Assembly: GCA_039925145.1 (NCBI GenBank)
Contig: JBDSZL010000067.1
Location: 1-44,668, forward strand
From: JBDSZL01 sp039925145
GTDB taxonomy: Bacteria; Acidobacteriota; Vicinamibacteria; Vicinamibacterales; SCN-69-37
Direction of reading: 5' to 3'
DNA: 44,668 nucleotides
This document shows positions 8,525 to 18,317 of the stretch, piece by piece; the stretch's first letter is position 1; the number at the start of each line of letters is the position of its first letter. A model generated the notes under the pieces. It was given only the letters and a program-made list of their open reading frames with translations, searched no databases and had not been told where the DNA came from. Both the position numbers and the translations under genes were made by a program.

Positions 8525-10057
8525 ATGTCTCAGCCCCATCCACCGGTCTGCCAGTTTTCTGGCGTAGCTCTCGATCCTCGGGATCTCGCTGTGGAGATTC
8601 TGTTCATCGCCGTCTTTGAAGGCGAGACGGACATCGACGGTCTCTCCGACGTCGACGCCGCCGTGGGTGGCGAGTGGCGCCGCGCGCTGGAGTCTCGTGA
8701 GTTCTGCCATCGGCCGTACGAGTACTTCACCGCGCGCGTGCTCACCGGCTGGAAGGCGCAACGGGTCGGCTTTGTGGCCGCGGGACCACTCGCCGAGCTC
8801 GACGCAGAGCGACTAAGGCGTCTCGCCGCCGCTTGTGGTTATGCGGCGCGCGCGAAAGGCGCGGTTTCGATGGGCTGGGTCGTGCGCCCCGGACTGCCGC
8901 CCTTGGACGCCGCCAGCATTGTGGCCGACGGGTTCTCGGCGGCCGAGTTCGATAACGGCACCCACAAGTCCATGAGTGAGCGGCCGGGCCCGTACCCGTC
9001 GCAGGTCGTCGTCGTGGTCCCAGGCGCTGACCTCCAGGCGGTGGCATCGGCTGTTGCGCGCGGACGCATTGTCGGTGAGTCGGCAAACCTCGCCCGCAGT
9101 CTGGCCAATGAGCCAGGCAACCTGTTGCCTCCACGCGAGCTGGCGGCGCGCATCGCTCAAGCCGCCCGCGCAGCCGGGCTCTCGGTGGAAGTGCTCGAAG
9201 AACAGAAGATCCGCGATCTCGGCATGCGGTTGCTCCTGGGTGTGGCGCAAGGCAGCGCCGAGCCGCCGCGTCTCATCGTGCTGCGACACGAACCGGCTGG
9301 AGCACCGGCGTCGCCTCTGTTGGCTCTCGTGGGCAAGGGGGTGACATTCGATTCGGGAGGGATCTCGATCAAGCCGGCCGACGGCATGGAGCGGATGAAG
9401 GACGACATGGCCGGTGCTGCGGCGGTGGCAGGCGCCATGCGCGCCCTTGCCCTGCTCGGATCGCCGTACCGCGTGATCGGCATCATCCCCTCGGTCGAGA
9501 ACATGCCGGGTGGCCGGGCGACGCGGCCGGGCGATGTAGTGGTGGGCGCCAGCGGAACGTCGGTAGAAATCATCAACACCGATGCCGAAGGCCGACTGAT
9601 TCTGGCCGATGCGCTGTGGTACGCCCAGCAGCTGGGCGCCACCCACATCGTCGATGTCGCAACGCTGACGGGCGCGTGCATGGTGGCCCTCGGACGCACG
9701 GTGTCTGGGCTATTTGGTAAGCCAGACAGCTGGGTCGACACGGTCAAGAGCGCCGCCTCGAGGGCCGGCGATCGCGTCTGGCCCATGCCGATTTATGAAG
9801 AGGCCAAGGAACAACTGCGCAGTGAGATTGCGGATCTCGTCAACTCGGCAGGGCGTCCGGGCGGCGCAATTACCGCGGCCGCGTTCTTGAGGGAGTTCAC
9901 CGGCGACCGTCCGTGGGCGCATCTCGATATCGCGGGCACTGCCTGGGCGGAGAGCAAGAAGCCGTATCAGCCGAAGGGCGCCACGGGCGTGGCCGTTCGC
10001 ACGCTCATTGAGCTGGGGATGACGGCCGGCCGCTCGGGCGCGTCACGAGCGGACTGA
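8525..10057 (+). CDS. pepA: leucyl aminopeptidase (M17 family)
   Basis: Cytoplasmic dinuclear-metal aminopeptidase that removes N-terminal residues from peptides. 510 residues, the usual length. The C-terminal catalytic domain has GKGVTFDSGGISIKP and KDDMAGAAAV (metal ligands and catalytic Lys), ENMPGGRATRPGDVV, and the signature NTDAEGRLILADAL. The N-terminal macro-like domain is more diverged. It is separated from the JAMM gene by 59 nt and may share its transcript. Its last 53 bases overlap a small gene on the other strand. Confidence 0.95.
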   Translation: MSQPHPPVCQFSGVALDPRDLAVEILFIAVFEGETDIDGLSDVDAAVGGEWRRALESREFCHRPYEYFTARVLTGWKAQRVGFVAAGPLAELDAERLRRLAAACGYAARAKGAVSMGWVVRPGLPPLDAASIVADGFSAAEFDNGTHKSMSERPGPYPSQVVVVVPGADLQAVASAVARGRIVGESANLARSLANEPGNLLPPRELAARIAQAARAAGLSVEVLEEQKIRDLGMRLLLGVAQGSAEPPRLIVLRHEPAGAPASPLLALVGKGVTFDSGGISIKPADGMERMKDDMAGAAAVAGAMRALALLGSPYRVIGIIPSVENMPGGRATRPGDVVVGASGTSVEIINTDAEGRLILADALWYAQQLGATHIVDVATLTGACMVALGRTVSGLFGKPDSWVDTVKSAASRAGDRVWPMPIYEEAKEQLRSEIADLVNSAGRPGGAITAAAFLREFTGDRPWAHLDIAGTAWAESKKPYQPKGATGVAVRTLIELGMTAGRSGASRAD

Positions 10058-10268
10058 CCGGCGGCAGGTGATCCTCGGCTGCCGGATGGCGGCGGTTCCA
10101 GCTCACGCGCACGAACGCGAGGCCCGCTCCAAGCACGAGCGCCAGCAGCAGCAACGCCCCCGTGAGGCCAAGCGCCCCGACGACAACGTCGGCGAGCGTG
10201 GTCTGAGGTGCCGGCGTCTGCGGCACGACCGTAACAATGAGACTCGGTTGGACTGGTGGGCTCTGCAC
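10005..10268 (-). CDS. small single-pass membrane protein
   Basis: 87 residues, not recognised. Residues about 24-53 form one long hydrophobic segment (VVVGALGLTGALLLLALVLG), followed by a basic RVSWNRRHP and a proline-rich tail, suggesting an N-out, C-in anchor. It lies 17 nt after the amiC stop on the same strand and may be the last gene of that operon. Its 3' end overlaps the end of pepA by 53 bp on the opposite strand. The hydrophobic helix and operon position argue for a real gene, but no family was identified. Confidence 0.55.
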   Translation of the reverse strand: MQSPPVQPSLIVTVVPQTPAPQTTLADVVVGALGLTGALLLLALVLGAGLAFVRVSWNRRHPAAEDHLPPVSPLVTRPSGRPSSPAQ

Positions 10269-10285
10269 GACTGACTCGATCGAGT

Positions 10286-12082
10286 CTACCGCTCTCCGGA
10301 ACGCGCCGCGAGGGTGGTCACTTTCTTGAGCGATGCCTGATATTTCAGCACCGCGTCGGCCAGCGCCTGCGCGATGCGCTGGCGGTAGGCGGGCTGCTTC
10401 AGGAGCGAGGCCTCGGAGCGATTGGTCAGAAACGAGATCTCTGCGAGCACGCTCGGCATCTGTGCGCCGATCAGCACGACGAAAGGCGCCTGCTTCACGC
10501 CGAGATCGCGCGCGTTCTGATTCTGAACCTTCAGGCGGCGGAGCAGCGACGTCTGCACCATGCCGGCGAGCTCGCGCGATTCGGTGAGCTTGTTGTTCAT
10601 GGCGATCGCCTTGACGATGTTCGGCAGTGTTCGCATCGTCTGCGATGTCGAGGCGTTCTCACGTGCCGCCACCGCTTCGGCCTGGGGATTCATTGCGAAG
10701 CTCAGGAAGTAGGTCTCGATGCCGCGCGTATCGACGTGCGGGCTGGCATTCGCATGAATCGAGAGAAACAGATCGGCGGCTTCGCGGTTGGCGATGGCGG
10801 TTCGTTCCTCCAGGGCGATGAACTGATCGGAACGGCGAGTCAGCACAACCTCGAAGCCCGGCTGGTCCTTGAGGAGTTTCTCGGCTCGCAGGGCGATATC
10901 CAGAACGAGCTCGGCTTCGGACACCCCGTTTGCCTGAGCGCCCGGGTCGTGCCCACCATGGCCGGGATCGATCACGATTCGCGAGACCCCGAGCCCGAGC
11001 TGACGGGCGAGCGAGTAAGTACCTGTGCTCGTGCTCTCAGCGGGCGCGGGCTTGGTGCTCGCATCGCCTTCTCTGAACGAGGTCACATTCGGCTCGGTTG
11101 CGCGCGCCGCCGTCTGCGCAGGCGTTGGTGGTGTGATGGGACTCCGACGACGCTCGACAGCGGCGACCGTCGCAGCCACCTGCGCCGCTGGCGCGGTTAT
11201 CAGCGCGGTGGAAGCACCACCCGGCGCATCGCCTTCGACGTCGATAACCAGCCGATACGGATCGTACAGAGGAAACGTGCTGAACCGCGGCGACCCGGTG
11301 AGGTCGAGCGTCACCTGCACTGCCGACGCCGGCTTGGCCGCTACCCGGACGCTTCGAATCAACGTGCCGCGCACGGAGGCGGCCGAGGCCAGTTGCTGAG
11401 CGGTCGCGTTTGCGGTCGAGAACGTCACTTGCAACTGATCGGGCCTGGCCGTGCGGCTGGCTGCGAACGTTGTCTCCTGGCTGAACTCGAGAATCAAGCG
11501 GTCGCCCTTCGGCAGCTTCGTGTAGGAGACGGCACGTAGCTCCGCCAGAGGTCCAGACGCAGCCACGCGATCGACGATGACGTCGCCGATCGATCGACCC
11601 GGCTCGGAGGTTGCCCCTGGCGCAACGCTGGGCTGTTTCGGGGCTGTCGGCGCGGTGCCGGTTCGTGCGGTGAGCATCCGCGCACGGGCCTCGGCTTGCT
11701 TGGTAAGTGAGCTGGTCGGGTACTGCTGGGTGAGCGTCGCCAGCAACTGGGCCGCGTGATCGCGATCTCGGGTGATGCCGGTGCGCTCGAACACCAGTTG
11801 CCAGATACCGGCGGCCTGCCACAGCGCATTGTCGGCATACGCGCTTGTGGGGTACCGGCGCACGATGCCCTCGTAGCCGGCCGCAACGCTCTTGAGTGTC
11901 TGGATCGTCGGCACGGCAGCTGTCCGGACGGTCTTCTCACGCAACAACAACCGCTGATACTGATCGGCCGCCGACTGTGCCGACGCAACCGGCGGCGTCC
12001 CCGCGATGAGGAGGCACACCGCTCCGACGATGGCGCTGAGCCGCCAGGCTTGCATACGAACGGGGAAGAACCACATCGTCAC
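10286..12082 (-). CDS. amiC: N-acetylmuramoyl-L-alanine amidase with AMIN domain
   Basis: Cuts the amide bond between muramic acid and the stem peptide, splitting septal peptidoglycan. 598 residues, with a signal peptide (LSAIVGAVCLLIAGTPPVASAQ). A tetratricopeptide-like helical stretch (about 35-130) precedes an AMIN-type beta domain (about 175-270) that should target it to the cell wall. A Thr/Pro/Ala linker leads to an Amidase_3 domain with VIDPGHGGHDPGAQ, LFLSIHANASPH and VLAEISFLTN, which hold the zinc ligands and catalytic Glu. GTG at 12082 overlaps the ftsK stop (GTGA); ATG at 12076 is an alternative. The symbol is by domain layout. Confidence 0.9.
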   Translation of the reverse strand: MTMWFFPVRMQAWRLSAIVGAVCLLIAGTPPVASAQSAADQYQRLLLREKTVRTAAVPTIQTLKSVAAGYEGIVRRYPTSAYADNALWQAAGIWQLVFERTGITRDRDHAAQLLATLTQQYPTSSLTKQAEARARMLTARTGTAPTAPKQPSVAPGATSEPGRSIGDVIVDRVAASGPLAELRAVSYTKLPKGDRLILEFSQETTFAASRTARPDQLQVTFSTANATAQQLASAASVRGTLIRSVRVAAKPASAVQVTLDLTGSPRFSTFPLYDPYRLVIDVEGDAPGGASTALITAPAAQVAATVAAVERRRSPITPPTPAQTAARATEPNVTSFREGDASTKPAPAESTSTGTYSLARQLGLGVSRIVIDPGHGGHDPGAQANGVSEAELVLDIALRAEKLLKDQPGFEVVLTRRSDQFIALEERTAIANREAADLFLSIHANASPHVDTRGIETYFLSFAMNPQAEAVAARENASTSQTMRTLPNIVKAIAMNNKLTESRELAGMVQTSLLRRLKVQNQNARDLGVKQAPFVVLIGAQMPSVLAEISFLTNRSEASLLKQPAYRQRIAQALADAVLKYQASLKKVTTLAARSGER

Positions 12083-14409
12083 TTCAGTTGTGCATCGACT
12101 TCGTCGAAGTAGGTCTGATCGACGAGGACTTCACGCTTGCCGCCGGCGGCGGGCGAGACCACGCCTTCCATTTCCATCATGTCGATCAGCCGCGCGGCAC
12201 GGCTGAACCCGACACGAAGGCGCCGTTGCAGGTACGAGATTGACGCCTGACCGGTTGACACCACGATCCGCGCCGCCTCGTCGTAGAGGTCGTCCTTCTC
12301 GAACTCGAGTTTCTCGCTCGCGGCTTTGTCCTCGGCGGTGATGGTCGTGTCGTAAATCGGTTTGCCTTGCTTGCGGAGAAAGCTGCACAGCCGCGCCGTT
12401 TCCTGCTCGGAGATGTACGGCCCGTGGATACGCACGCTGCGTGACGAGGCTGGCGGCAGGTAGAGCATGTCGCCCTTGCCGAGCAGTTGCTCGGCGCCGT
12501 TGCTATCGAGAATCGTGCGCGAGTCAGTTTTCGACGCGACGCGGAAGGCGATTCTGGCCGGGAGATTCGCCTTGATCACGCCCGTGATGACGTCGACGGA
12601 CGGACGTTGCGTGGCGAGAATCAAGTGGATGCCGACCGCGCGCGCCATCTGCGCGAGGCGAGCGATCGACTCTTCGACCTCTTTGCCAGCGACCATCATC
12701 AGATCCGCCAGCTCATCGATGATGACGATGATGTAGGGCAGCGGCTTGAGCTCGGCGATCTCGGGGGTCGGGTTCTCAGACTGCTCGGACTGCGCCATCC
12801 GCACGTTCCGATTGAACTGGTCGATGTTGCGGACGCCGTGGGCGGCGAGCGACTTGTAGCGCTCTTCCATTTCGCGCACCGCCCAACGCAGGGCATTGGC
12901 AGCCTGCTTCGGATCCACCACGACCGGTGTCAGCAGATGCGGAATGTGCTCGTACATCCCGAGCTCGAGCCGCTTCGGGTCGATCATGATGAAACGCACG
13001 TCGTCGGGGGTGGCCCGAAACAGCACGCTGCTGATCATCGCGTTCACGCTGACCGATTTACCCGCGCCGGTCGAGCCGGCGATGAGCAGATGCGGCATCG
13101 TGGCGAGATCGCTGACGAAGGGTTCGCCGTGAATGGTCTTGCCGAGCGCCATGGTCAGCTTCGACACCGACCGGGTGTAGATGTCCGCATCGAGCAGTTC
13201 GCGCAGCGTGATCGACTCGCGGTGCGCGTTTGGAATCTGGATGCCGACCGTCGACTTGCCGGGAATGCGATCGATGAGAATCGACTCCGCCTTCATCGCG
13301 AGACACAGATCGTCGGCCAGGCTGGTGATGCGGTTGTACTTCACGCCGGCGTCGGGCTTGAACTCGTAGGTGGTGACGACCGGTCCGGGATGAATCTGAA
13401 CGACGCTGCCCTCGACGGAGAACTCGCGGCACTTCTCCTCGAGCAGTCGCGCCGCATCCATCAGTTCGCGCTCATCCACCTTCCGGGGATCCTTGGGCGC
13501 GTCGAGCAACGTGGCCGGTGGCAGCACGTAGCCGCCCTGCCGGCGTTCGACAGGACTCCGTGAGGCGTCGGGTGCGTCGGTGAGCGGCAACGCTTGGGCG
13601 ACCGGGACAGGCCCGCCAGCGCGTTTGATGGCTGGGGGACGGGTCGGTTGACCCGGCTCCGGGGCGGCGTCGGTGTCCTCCGCGTCGACACGGCTCCGTG
13701 CCCGCGCCGCTTTCAGCTTCTCAGCCGCGTCGGCGACCTTTGTGGCAATCTCCGGCGCCCGGTCCTTGCCGGCCTTCTTCACGTGCTTGTCGACGATCTG
13801 CTGGCGTTCGCGATCGCGGCGCCGCGTCGCCTGCCAATCGCGCCAGCGATCGAGCAGCCCACGTTCGGGACGCAGATGCTCGGCCACGCGGCTCGCCGCG
13901 CGTCCGAAGGAAAACTGCGTTGTCATGATGATGGCCAGTGCCGCCATGGTCAGCATGAGGATGGCGGCGCCGGTCCGGTTGAGATACGACGAGAGAAAGT
14001 TCGCGGTCACGGTGCCGATCACGCCGCCGGCCGTGGCCTGCGCGGTGTCGAGTGCGCCGAACACGAGCGTCAGCAGCCCCGCCATGCAGGTAATCAGCAG
14101 GACGGCGCCCACGATTTTCGTGTAGCCCGAATCGATGACGGTGCACCAGAAGTAGTGCCACCCGATTGCGCCGACGATGACGGGCATCAGATAGGCGGTG
14201 TAGCCAGCGGTTTGCCAGGAGACCATAGCCAGAAATGCGCCGAACGGGCCGGCGAAGTTATTGGCGTCGGCATGCGGCCGGTCGTTGAAGAACCACACGG
14301 GATCGTTCGGCGTGTAGGTCACGAGCGCGATGAGCCACAGCAGTGCGGTGGCAAATAGCACGACGCCAGTGACTTCACTCAGACGACGAGACAAAGCAGA
14401 TTGCGCCAA
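12079..14409 (-). CDS. ftsK: DNA translocase FtsK
   Basis: Septum-anchored hexameric motor that pumps chromosome ends apart before division. 776 residues. Four hydrophobic segments lie within the first 175 residues, followed by a basic, charged linker (about 190-290). The motor has the Walker A loop GSTGAGKSV at about 445-453 and Walker B IIVIIDELADLMM. The last 65 residues form the gamma winged helix (STGQASISYLQRRLRVG, RAARLIDMMEMEGVVSP) that reads orienting DNA sites. The linker is short, as in SpoIIIE-type proteins. It is followed by amiC with overlapping codons, a sensible division pairing. Confidence 0.95.
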   Translation of the reverse strand: MAQSALSRRLSEVTGVVLFATALLWLIALVTYTPNDPVWFFNDRPHADANNFAGPFGAFLAMVSWQTAGYTAYLMPVIVGAIGWHYFWCTVIDSGYTKIVGAVLLITCMAGLLTLVFGALDTAQATAGGVIGTVTANFLSSYLNRTGAAILMLTMAALAIIMTTQFSFGRAASRVAEHLRPERGLLDRWRDWQATRRRDRERQQIVDKHVKKAGKDRAPEIATKVADAAEKLKAARARSRVDAEDTDAAPEPGQPTRPPAIKRAGGPVPVAQALPLTDAPDASRSPVERRQGGYVLPPATLLDAPKDPRKVDERELMDAARLLEEKCREFSVEGSVVQIHPGPVVTTYEFKPDAGVKYNRITSLADDLCLAMKAESILIDRIPGKSTVGIQIPNAHRESITLRELLDADIYTRSVSKLTMALGKTIHGEPFVSDLATMPHLLIAGSTGAGKSVSVNAMISSVLFRATPDDVRFIMIDPKRLELGMYEHIPHLLTPVVVDPKQAANALRWAVREMEERYKSLAAHGVRNIDQFNRNVRMAQSEQSENPTPEIAELKPLPYIIVIIDELADLMMVAGKEVEESIARLAQMARAVGIHLILATQRPSVDVITGVIKANLPARIAFRVASKTDSRTILDSNGAEQLLGKGDMLYLPPASSRSVRIHGPYISEQETARLCSFLRKQGKPIYDTTITAEDKAASEKLEFEKDDLYDEAARIVVSTGQASISYLQRRLRVGFSRAARLIDMMEMEGVVSPAAGGKREVLVDQTYFDEVDAQLK

Positions 14410-14418
14410 GGCGTGTCC

Positions 14419-16176
14419 TCAGACTTCGATGACGACAGGCAGCACCAGGGGCCGCCGACCCGCGCGCTTACGAAAAACGCGCTGCATCTCTTGCCGGATC
14501 CGTTCCTTGATCAGACCGGGATCCGTTCGTTCTTCCACCGGAGCGTTCTCAATAGCCTGCGTCAGCAGCCGCGGCGCATCGCGCAGTATTTCGTCCTGGC
14601 GCGGGTCGGTGGCCAGGCCGCGCGTGATCAGCTCGGGTGCCATTTCGATCGCGCCGGTCTGTCCGTTGATGCCGACCACGAGCACCACGAGTCCGTCGCC
14701 CGCCAGGTGCTTACGATCGCGCAGGACCTCGTCCCCGATCTCGCCGCTCCGCGTCCCGTCGATTAGCACGCGTCCGGCCGTGACCTTGTCGGCCACCCGG
14801 CCACCGGACGCATCGAATCGGAGCACGTCACCATCTTCCGCCATCAGCACTGTCGTTTCGGGACTGACGAGCTTGGCCATGCGTGCGTGTCGAGACAACT
14901 GCCGGTATTCCCCATGTATCGGCACGAAGAAGCGCGGCCTGACCAGCGACACGACCAGTTTCAGCTCTTCGCCGCTGCCATGCCCCGACACGTGAATTCG
15001 CTTGTCATGCTCGGAAACAACCTGCGCGCCCCGGCGTGCGATGTGGTTCATGACACGCCCCACGGAGCGCTCGTTGCCCGGAATGACCCGCGTGGAGAAC
15101 ACCACGACGTCGTCGGGGCCGAGACGCACGTGGCGGTGGTCGTCGATGGCGATGCGCGGCAGGGCCGCCAGCGGCTCCCCCTGCGATCCCGTGCACAGGC
15201 AGAGGATGTCCTCTGGGTCGTAGTCGCGCACATCGCTGTCGCGAATCTGCATGCCGGCCGGAACCTTGAGGTAGCCAAGGCGGCTGGCAATTTGAGAATT
15301 CTGCTGCATGCCCCGGCCGATGAACGCCACCTTGCGCCCGAACTGCTCGGCCATGTCGACCAGCAGCTGCATGCGGTAGACGCTGGTCGCAAAGGACGTG
15401 ACCACGATCTTTCCCCGGGCGCTGCTGAAGACCTCTTCGAACCCGTCGATGACGGATCGTTCCGATCCGCTGAACCCCTCGCGGTCGGCGTTGGTGCTGT
15501 CGGACAGCAGCGCCAGCACACCGGCCGACCCGAGCTCTCCGAATCGGTGCAGATCGAATGTCTGGCCGTCGAGCGGCGTCTGATCGATCTTGAAGTCGCC
15601 CGTGTGCACGATCGTCCCGAACGGCGTGTGGATGGCGAGCGCGAGGCAATCCGGGATGCTGTGCGTGACCCGCAGGAACTCCACCCGAAAGCAGCCGGCG
15701 GTGATCGACTGCCGTGGCGCAACCGGCACGAGCCGGTCGCCCAGGTCGATGCCGCGTTCCTCGAGCTTGGGCGCCACGAGCGCCAGCGTGAAGGGCGTGC
15801 CGTAGATGGGACCATCCACGCGGTCGACGACGTGCGCGATGGCGCCGATGTGGTCTTCGTGGCCGTGCGTCAGCAGGAGCGCGGCGATCTTGCCGCGATA
15901 GGGGTCGAGCGCGGTGAGGTCGGGGATGATCAGGTCGACGCCAAACAGCTCAGGCTCCGGAAACATGACGCCGGCGTCGATGAGCACAGCGCTGTCGCCG
16001 CAGGCGATGAGCAGCATGTTCATGCCGAACTCACCAAGCCCGCCGAGCGGGATGACGTCTACGGGCGGGCCGCCTGTGGCGGCCTCAGCGTGGTGCAACG
16101 GTATGACCCCATAACCCGGACAAGCGCGCACGACCGTCGGAGCCGATTGTCCGACGACCGGCACGACGAGTGGCAC
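14419..16176 (-). CDS. rnj: ribonuclease J
   Basis: Metallo-beta-lactamase RNase with endo- and 5'-exonuclease activity in mRNA decay and rRNA maturation. 585 residues. VIPLGGLGEFGMNM opens the domain, THGHEDHIGA (about 103-112) and HTGDFKIDQTP bind the metals, SQGEPLAALP lies in the beta-CASP part and SGHGSGEELKLVV near the end. The first 38 residues before the core look unlike the family, so the true start may be internal (for example a TTG near residue 27); the ATG at 16176 is kept. A 78-nt gap separates it from rsmA. Confidence 0.93.
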   Translation of the reverse strand: MPLVVPVVGQSAPTVVRACPGYGVIPLHHAEAATGGPPVDVIPLGGLGEFGMNMLLIACGDSAVLIDAGVMFPEPELFGVDLIIPDLTALDPYRGKIAALLLTHGHEDHIGAIAHVVDRVDGPIYGTPFTLALVAPKLEERGIDLGDRLVPVAPRQSITAGCFRVEFLRVTHSIPDCLALAIHTPFGTIVHTGDFKIDQTPLDGQTFDLHRFGELGSAGVLALLSDSTNADREGFSGSERSVIDGFEEVFSSARGKIVVTSFATSVYRMQLLVDMAEQFGRKVAFIGRGMQQNSQIASRLGYLKVPAGMQIRDSDVRDYDPEDILCLCTGSQGEPLAALPRIAIDDHRHVRLGPDDVVVFSTRVIPGNERSVGRVMNHIARRGAQVVSEHDKRIHVSGHGSGEELKLVVSLVRPRFFVPIHGEYRQLSRHARMAKLVSPETTVLMAEDGDVLRFDASGGRVADKVTAGRVLIDGTRSGEIGDEVLRDRKHLAGDGLVVLVVGINGQTGAIEMAPELITRGLATDPRQDEILRDAPRLLTQAIENAPVEERTDPGLIKERIRQEMQRVFRKRAGRRPLVLPVVIEV

Positions 16177-16254
16177 TGGCGCACCACGGCCGCTGAATGT
16201 CCGGCCTGGCGGGTCGCTGGGAGCTACCCAAGAACAGGCGAGAGAATGGCAAAA

Positions 16255-17151
16255 CTATAGCACAGCGGCCCGCCGCGCCGCGGCGAACAGCTCCGCAAGC
16301 CGTGCAATTTCCAACAGTTGCAGCGTCTCGGGTCGTCGGCGGCCTTCGATGCCCGCCTCGACCAGAATCGCGGCCGCCGACGGGTCGAATCCCTTGAGCG
16401 CGTTGTTCAATGTCTTGCGGCGCTGGCCGAACATGGCCTTGACCATCCGCTCGAACAGCGCCTCATCGCCCACGCGGGCGGCCGGCGGGCCAAACGTGAG
16501 CGAGACCACCGAAGAACTGACCCGCGGTTTCGGCGAGAACGCGCCGGGCGGCAGGTCCAGCACCCGCCGAATCGTCGCGTGCATCGTCATCATCACGGTG
16601 AGGACGCCGTAGGTCTTCGACCCGGGCTTCGCGAGCAAGCGGTCTGCGACTTCACGCTGGAGCATCACGGTGGCATCTGCAAACGCGTGTCCGGAGCGGC
16701 GGAAATCGATCAGGCGAAAGAGAATCGGCGACGCAATGTAATACGGGAGGTTGCCGATGACCCTGAAGCGGCGCGGCGGCGCCGGCGCGTCGACGCGGCC
16801 TGGCGGGCGCTGCGGCTCGAGGCCGCTCAGGTACGCGAGCACATCGGTCGACAGGATGTCGCCGGTGACAACGGTGACGTTCGGCGCGACGCGTTGCACC
16901 AGATCGGCCACGAGCGAGCGGTCGATCTCGACGGCGAGCACGGGCACTCCCGTGGCGGCAAGCGGCAACGTCAGCGCGCCGGTGCCTGGCCCGATCTCGA
17001 GGAACACGTCTCCCGGCTGCGGATTCACCGCCTGCACGATGCGTTCGGCCCAGGACGCCGCGAGAAAGTGCTGGCCCAGCCGCTTGCTTGGGCGATGTGG
17101 GTCGCGTCCAGACCTCAAGGGCCGCGCGCGAGGAGGCCGCGACGACGTCAT
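16255..17151 (-). CDS. rsmA: 16S rRNA (adenine1518/1519-N6) dimethyltransferase
   Basis: Dimethylates two adjacent adenines in the 3' hairpin of 16S rRNA late in small-subunit assembly. 298 residues. KRLGQHFLAASW is the KsgA N-terminal mark, LEIGPGTGALTLPLA (about 51-65) binds SAM, and NLPYYIASPILF is the catalytic motif. The C-terminal small helical domain (RRKTLNNALKGF) is present. The first 20 residues are basic and variable. Its ATG overlaps the stop of the upstream metallopeptidase gene (17148-17151). Confidence 0.95.
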   Translation of the reverse strand: MTSSRPPRARPLRSGRDPHRPSKRLGQHFLAASWAERIVQAVNPQPGDVFLEIGPGTGALTLPLAATGVPVLAVEIDRSLVADLVQRVAPNVTVVTGDILSTDVLAYLSGLEPQRPPGRVDAPAPPRRFRVIGNLPYYIASPILFRLIDFRRSGHAFADATVMLQREVADRLLAKPGSKTYGVLTVMMTMHATIRRVLDLPPGAFSPKPRVSSSVVSLTFGPPAARVGDEALFERMVKAMFGQRRKTLNNALKGFDPSAAAILVEAGIEGRRRPETLQLLEIARLAELFAAARRAAVL

Positions 17152-17558
17152 TGATTGTCCGTCCCCGGAGGACGAACGCCCTGCGCCCAGTACTCGTCCT
17201 CGATGACCTCGATCTCCTCCTCAGACAGCCCGAAGTAATGTCCAAGCTCATGCAGCAGCGTTTCGCCAATGGCGACGACGATGTCGTCTTCGTCTTCGCT
17301 GGCGTCTTCGATGGGACCCTGGAACAGCGTCACCTTGTCTGGCAGCACGTTCCCATGCGCCCACTGGCGCTCTGGCAGAGGGATGCCCTGGTAGAGCCCG
17401 AGCAGCGTGTCCTCGGGGGCCAGATCCACGTCCTGGCGCTGCTCCGGAGACGGGAAGTCTTCGACGACGATCGCCACATTCTGCACGGCGTCCCTGAACT
17501 GCGTGGGGATGGAGGCCAGCGCCTGATCGACAAGGGCGAGAAAGGCGTCGCGGGTCAT
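17148..17558 (-). CDS. zincin-like metallopeptidase family protein (DUF1025 type)
   Basis: 136 residues. It matches the small cytoplasmic metallopeptidase-like family with the C-terminal motif HELGHYFGLSEEE; His103, Glu104 and His107 would bind zinc and act in catalysis. An acidic loop (EDASEDEDD) precedes it. Length and motif spacing fit the family; the physiological substrate is unknown. It overlaps nth upstream and rsmA downstream by four nucleotides each, so all three are probably co-translated. Confidence 0.88.
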   Translation of the reverse strand: MTRDAFLALVDQALASIPTQFRDAVQNVAIVVEDFPSPEQRQDVDLAPEDTLLGLYQGIPLPERQWAHGNVLPDKVTLFQGPIEDASEDEDDIVVAIGETLLHELGHYFGLSEEEIEVIEDEYWAQGVRPPGTDNQ

Positions 17559-18313
17559 CGCGCTTGGCGTTTCGCCGCGACGCGGGTCGCCTTGGGACCG
17601 AGGCTGCGGTAATAGTCGCAGAGGCGGCGCACGGCACAGCGATCGCAGAGTGGCTTGGGCTTACAGATGCGGCGACCGTGCAGGATGAGGACGTCTGATG
17701 CGCGCGTCCATCGTTTCGGCGGCAGCAGGGCGCCGAGGGCCGCTTCCACGTGCTCTGGCTCGAGTGAGGAGACCAGGCCGATGCGGTTGGCCACGCGCAG
17801 CACATGCCGGTCGACGGGCAGGCCAGGGACGCCCAGTGCGTGACCGAGCACGACGTTGGCGGTCTTGCGTCCGACGCCGTGCAGCTGGATGAGCGCATCC
17901 ATCGACGGTGGCACCTGGCCGCCGTGCTGTTCGACGAGCGCGCGCGCCATGCCTGAGAGCGACCGTGCCTTCATTCGAAAGAAGCCGGTGGACTGCACCA
18001 GAGGCTCGAGTTGCTCGGGTGTGGCTTTCGCAAGGCTGCGCGCATCGGGGTATTTCGCGAAGAGCACCGGGGTGACCTGGTTCACGCGCACGTCGGTGCA
18101 CTGCGCCGAGAGAATCGTCGCGACGAGCAGCTCGAACGGTGTACGAAAATCGAGTTCGGTGGTCGCGCCCGGATGCTGGATGTCGAGCGCGTCGAACACC
18201 TGCTGTGCCTCGCGACGTGTGACGCGCGGTTGCACGGGCGTGGCGGCGGCGGACTTCGGTGGGCGAGAGGCTGGGCGGCGGGGCGGTCGACCCGCGACGG
18301 GGGGGCGCGGCAT
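17555..18313 (-). CDS. nth: endonuclease III
   Basis: Base-excision repair glycosylase/AP lyase for oxidised pyrimidines. 252 residues from ATG 18313; the frame is open upstream, but that part overlaps the preceding gene and is low-complexity. The helix-hairpin-helix LHGVGRKTANVVLG contains the catalytic Lys and VDRHVLRV the catalytic Asp. The C-terminal iron-sulfur cluster Cys residues are in CKPKPLCDRCAVRRLC; the first spacing is five residues rather than the six of the E. coli enzyme. The first 40 residues are a Pro/Arg/Ala-rich extension. It starts 4 nt after the upstream stop. Confidence 0.93.
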   Translation of the reverse strand: MPRPPVAGRPPRRPASRPPKSAAATPVQPRVTRREAQQVFDALDIQHPGATTELDFRTPFELLVATILSAQCTDVRVNQVTPVLFAKYPDARSLAKATPEQLEPLVQSTGFFRMKARSLSGMARALVEQHGGQVPPSMDALIQLHGVGRKTANVVLGHALGVPGLPVDRHVLRVANRIGLVSSLEPEHVEAALGALLPPKRWTRASDVLILHGRRICKPKPLCDRCAVRRLCDYYRSLGPKATRVAAKRQAR

Positions 18314-18317
18314 GCGG

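Noticed and set aside
10256..11539. 427-codon plus-strand frame opposite amiC
   Set aside because: Arg-rich composition without motifs; the opposite strand encodes a complete amidase.
12487..16260. Plus-strand frames opposite ftsK and rnj (358 and 457 codons)
   Set aside because: Shadow frames of two full-length genes with all family motifs.
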